A DNA stretch of 6,167 nucleotides from Desulfuromonadaceae bacterium (lineage in GTDB: Bacteria > Desulfobacterota > Desulfuromonadia > Desulfuromonadales > SZUA-540), in NCBI GenBank assembly GCA_003250235.1, contig QKGY01000162.1, forward strand, positions 1-6,167, in the 5' to 3' direction. Positions 6,128 to 6,167 of this stretch are shown here, piece after piece. How positions within the stretch are numbered: the stretch's first letter is position 1; each line of letters opens with the position of its first letter. The notes under the pieces are model-generated. The model did no database searches. It had not been told where the DNA came from and saw nothing but the letters and a program-made list of their open reading frames with translations. The position numbers were made by a program, and so were the translations under genes.

Positions 6128-6145
6128 ATATCACTTGTTTGATAT
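6128..6145. promoter_or_regulatory. Inverted repeat ATATCA-N6-TGATAT upstream of the acetokinase-like gene
   Basis: Six-base perfect arms separated by CTTGTT lie 24-42 nt before the ATG at 6103, in an AT-rich stretch that contrasts with the GC-rich genes. This is where a promoter or operator for the minus-strand gene would be expected. I cannot pick a convincing -35/-10 pair: TATATC and GATATT are both possible -10 boxes, each lacking a good -35 partner. The region continues beyond the window. Confidence 0.3.
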
Positions 6146-6167
6146 ATTCACAGATAGCGAACCGGAA

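Noticed and set aside
5480..6142. Plus-strand open frame opposite the acetokinase gene
   Set aside because: The minus-strand frame carries all family motifs; this one has none and is antisense composition.

Overview
The window is GC-rich (roughly 60 % by eye) and tightly packed bacterial DNA. Its clearest regulatory signal is a near-consensus sigma-54 promoter. Together with the gene set (GntP permease, MOFRL-type glycerate kinase, acetokinase), this would suit an anaerobic deltaproteobacterium of the Desulfuromonas/Geobacter type. That taxonomic guess is inference only; no rRNA or marker gene is present.

Layout. Positions 1-655 (+) hold the 3' part of a diaminopimelate decarboxylase (lysA-like) gene. 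It enters from outside the window and is broken by a frameshifting deletion near 343. A perfect 34-bp palindrome (691-724) separates it from a convergent, unrecognised 123-residue gene (763-1134, -). A 259-bp divergent regulatory region (1135-1393) follows. It contains a sigma-70-like promoter for the minus-strand gene, two abutting inverted repeats, and the sigma-54 promoter for the next gene. Then come three plus-strand genes: a GntP-family permease (1394-2725), a strong intrinsic terminator (2733-2761), a small TPR protein (2789-3451), and a glycerate 2-kinase (3457-4845) only 5 nt behind the TPR gene. Converging on the kinase with a 22-nt gap is a minus-strand acetokinase-family gene (4868-6103), whose upstream region ends the window.

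How the genes may work together. The permease probably imports a sugar acid; with the kinase next to it, glycerate is the best guess. The kinase makes 2-phosphoglycerate, which enters lower glycolysis. The sigma-54 promoter, with paired inverted repeats centred about 113 and 97 bp upstream of the predicted start, suggests activator-dependent induction. The terminator after the permease would set the permease:kinase ratio unless the TPR-kinase pair has its own promoter.

The most unusual item is the acetokinase homologue. It keeps the acetate/phosphoryl-transfer residues at the classical positions (N7, R91, H123, D148, H180, R241). It has lost the normal sequence of the nucleotide-side loops: HLGNG is HVDRG, GIGEN is GAGDL, the N-terminal G9 is W, and the C-terminal Mg-binding Glu is missing. 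It may not be an ordinary ATP-acetate kinase. I see no CRISPR array, mobile element, tRNA or rRNA, and no clear evidence of a wholly new multi-gene system.
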